A DNA stretch of 6,687 bases, from assembly GCA_030533315.1 (NCBI GenBank), contig JAUNJL010000003.1, positions 1-6,687 on the forward strand, read 5' to 3'. Below the pieces are notes generated by a model. It did not search any database, was not told the DNA's origin, and worked only from the letters and a program-made list of their open reading frames with translations. Every line of letters starts with the position of its first letter. Within the stretch, counting starts at the first letter, position 1. Both the position numbers and the translations under genes were made by a program. This DNA is from Eubacteriales bacterium (lineage in GTDB: Bacteria; Bacillota_A; Clostridia; Lachnospirales; Lachnospiraceae). Shown here one piece after another: positions 5,346 through 6,687 of this stretch.

Positions 5346-6192
5346 CATGCACAGCCATCTTTCCGCCTTTTCTTGGGATCGCCGGGAGGATTCTCCCGGC
5401 GATTCCTGGATAGAGAGGGAAAAGGAAGCAAAAAAAGAACTGGGCTTTCGGAGGAGAGCGGGGATCCTGTCCTTTTTCAGCGGCGGAAGGCCGGTGGAGT
5501 GGGAGGGGCTGACCTGCCTGGGGAGGGAGGAGAGCTTTTGGAAAAGCTTTGGCATCCACCCCTGGTATGCAGACCGGTACGAGCTGGAGGATCTCCTGCC
5601 CTATGTAAACCGGTGTGACGCACTGGGTGAGGTGGGCATGGACAGTGTCTGGTGCCAGGTGGAGCTTTCTGTACAAAGAAGGCTTCTGGAGAGGCAGCTG
5701 CTTTTGGCGGCGGATCTGAAAAAGCCGGTGATCCTCCACACCAAGGGGCAGGAAGCCCCGGACGCCTCCCTGCTGAGGGATTTTCCGGGGAAGGCCTGTG
5801 TCCATTGGTATTCCGGGCCGGAGAAGGATCTGGACGCCTACCTGGAAATGGACTGTTATTTTACCCTGGGCCCGGATACGGCCATGCTCTGGGAAGAGAG
5901 ACCGCTTAGCCTGTCCTGGGAGGAGAAAGAAAGGGCCAGCGCTTGGAGGCGGATGCTCCGAAGGATCCCGGTGAACCGTCTGTTCCTGGAAACAGACGGC
6001 ATCGATGCCGTGGCCTGGGCCTTAGGCAAAAGGTCTTTGCCCTATGAGGCCCTGGAGAGAGTGCTGCGGGAGAACCTTTTTTTCCTGGCACAGGAAAAAG
6101 GCCTGTCCCCCGCGGAGCTGGAGAAGCAGATGGAAAGAAACCTGTGGGCCTTTATGGGACGGCCCCGCACCGCTGAGGAAGATGCCCATTGA
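5335..6192 (+). CDS. TatD-family metal-dependent hydrolase
   Basis: The 285-residue product is a TIM-barrel amidohydrolase of the TatD family. All metal-site residues can be placed: HSH (His6, His8), Glu99 in GEVGMD, His135 in PVILHTKG, His157 in VHWYSG and Asp221 in FLETDGID. GIHPWYA (73-79) and the QRRLLERQLLLA stretch (114-125) also match the family. Length is slightly above the usual 255-265, partly from an N-terminal insertion rich in charged residues (about 15-40). TatD relatives are metal-dependent nucleases or hydrolases; the substrate here is unknown. The ATG lies inside the end of the ATPase gene (11-base overlap), with AAAGGGGG (5318-5325) nine bases ahead, so it belongs to the TPP-controlled operon. 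A role in processing an imported thiamine precursor is possible but is inferred from position only; a housekeeping TatD captured by the operon is the alternative. Confidence 0.88.
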   Translation: MLIDMHSHLSAFSWDRREDSPGDSWIEREKEAKKELGFRRRAGILSFFSGGRPVEWEGLTCLGREESFWKSFGIHPWYADRYELEDLLPYVNRCDALGEVGMDSVWCQVELSVQRRLLERQLLLAADLKKPVILHTKGQEAPDASLLRDFPGKACVHWYSGPEKDLDAYLEMDCYFTLGPDTAMLWEERPLSLSWEEKERASAWRRMLRRIPVNRLFLETDGIDAVAWALGKRSLPYEALERVLRENLFFLAQEKGLSPAELEKQMERNLWAFMGRPRTAEEDAH

Positions 6193-6217
6193 ATCCTGGG
6201 AAAAGAGATGTTATAGT
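6189..6217 (+). promoter_or_regulatory. Probable promoter of the YccF-family gene
   Basis: TTGAAT (6189-6194), a 17-base spacer, a TGn extension (6209-6211) and TATAGT (6212-6217) form a good extended -10 sigma-A promoter. The -35 overlaps the stop codon of the hydrolase gene. Transcription would start near 6224 and give a leader of about 95 nt. There is no clear terminator between the hydrolase gene and this promoter, so read-through from the thiamine operon may add to expression. Confidence 0.65.
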
Positions 6218-6287
6218 ATGCAGTAGAAGTCAGAAATTTTTTTTGGCGTCAGCAGAAAAGGGATCCAAAGGAGAGGGAAAAAATAAG

Positions 6288-6317
6288 ATGGGCTTTGAGA
6301 TGAGGAGGAAGTGGTGA
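6288..6317 (+). other. Possible nine-codon upstream ORF before the YccF gene
   Basis: An ATG at 6288 opens a short frame encoding MGFEMRRKW and ends with TGA at 6315-6317, one base before the start codon of the next gene. A purine-rich AAGGAGAGGG (6267-6276) lies about 11 bases upstream. The ribosome binding site of the YccF gene (AGGAGG, 6303-6308) is inside this mini-ORF as its two arginine codons. Translation of the mini-ORF could couple to or modulate the downstream start. It may equally be a chance frame in a purine-rich leader. Confidence 0.25.
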
Positions 6318-6318
6318 C

Positions 6319-6678
6319 ATGGGTTGTTTAGGTAATTTTTTGTGGTTTGTGTGCGGCGGATTTTTAAGCGGGCTCAGCTGGTGTCTGGCGGGATGTATCT
6401 GGTGTCTGACGGTGGTGGGCGTTCCCATCGGGATGCAGTGCTTTAAGTTTGCATCCCTCAGCTTCTTTCCCTTTGGGAAGGAGGTGGTCTACGGAGGGGG
6501 AGCCATGTCCTTTTTGGTGAACGTGATCTGGCTCATTGTATCCGGCCTTCCCTTGGCCCTGGAGCACCTCGTCCTGGGAGTCATCCTGTGCGTCACCGTC
6601 ATCGGCATCCCCTTCGGCCTTCAGCAGTTTAAGCTGGCCAAGCTGGCCCTGATGCCCTTTGGGGCGGAGGTGCGCTAG
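6319..6678 (+). CDS. YccF domain-containing membrane protein
   Basis: The 119-residue product is a small integral membrane protein of the YccF (formerly DUF307) family, of unknown function. It consists of two copies of the family repeat that align without gaps at an offset of 62 residues: TVVGVPIGMQCFKFASLSFF (31-50) with PFGKEV (51-56) against TVIGIPFGLQQFKLAKLALM (93-112) with PFGAEV (113-118), each preceded by a hydrophobic stretch (6-30 and 66-91). VGVPIG and IGIPFG are the family hallmark. It is somewhat shorter than E. coli YccF (about 148 residues). The first repeat has six cysteines (3, 12, 22, 26, 29, 41), the second only one (91). AGGAGG at 6303-6308 lies ten bases before the ATG. 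It has its own promoter and seems independent of the thiamine operon. Confidence 0.9.
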   Translation: MGCLGNFLWFVCGGFLSGLSWCLAGCIWCLTVVGVPIGMQCFKFASLSFFPFGKEVVYGGGAMSFLVNVIWLIVSGLPLALEHLVLGVILCVTVIGIPFGLQQFKLAKLALMPFGAEVR

Positions 6679-6687
6679 GAAAAGAGC

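Noticed and set aside
6237..6244. Run of eight T as a terminator after the hydrolase gene
   Set aside because: No GC-rich hairpin precedes it, and it lies downstream of the probable YccF promoter.

Overview
This 6.7 kb window looks like the chromosome of a Gram-positive gut-type Clostridia member, most likely Lachnospiraceae. The signs are GC-rich coding DNA with AT-rich promoters, strong AGGAGG-type ribosome binding sites, a TPP riboswitch with an intrinsic terminator ahead of a thiamine-precursor ABC importer, and family matches typical of that group. The taxonomy is an inference. All supported genes lie on the + strand, in three transcription blocks.

Block 1 (about 100-2444) has a probable promoter with an extended -10, a leader of about 150 nt, an ABC-2 type exporter (ATPase at 283, six-helix permease at 1140), and a secreted, C-terminally membrane-anchored protein (1890-2444) whose single beta-rich domain resembles a NEAT (heme-binding) domain in pattern. 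No regulator gene is visible; the cargo of the exporter is unknown.

Block 2 (about 2460-6192) is a thiamine salvage operon. A very good promoter (TTGTGG, 17 bp, TGnTATAAT) is followed directly by a TPP aptamer, an intervening hairpin and a rho-independent terminator. Behind it come a NIT/TauT-family permease (thiX-like), a THI5/NMT1-type solute-binding protein (thiY-like), an ABC ATPase (thiZ-like) and a TatD-family metal-dependent hydrolase whose start overlaps the ATPase end. High TPP should terminate transcription in the leader. When TPP is low, the importer for HMP or formylaminopyrimidine-type precursors is made together with the hydrolase. The binding protein has no lipobox cysteine, which is unusual for a Gram-positive ABC binding protein.

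Block 3 (about 6189-6678) has its own promoter, whose -35 overlaps the hydrolase stop codon. It is followed by a leader with a nine-codon mini-ORF and a small YccF-family membrane protein built of two gap-free repeats.

The most interesting leads are the TatD-like enzyme tied to TPP control, the NEAT-like anchored protein with an HxxxY motif beside an ABC-2 exporter, and the thiY-like protein without a lipid anchor. No rRNA, tRNA, CRISPR array, insertion sequence or phage gene was seen.
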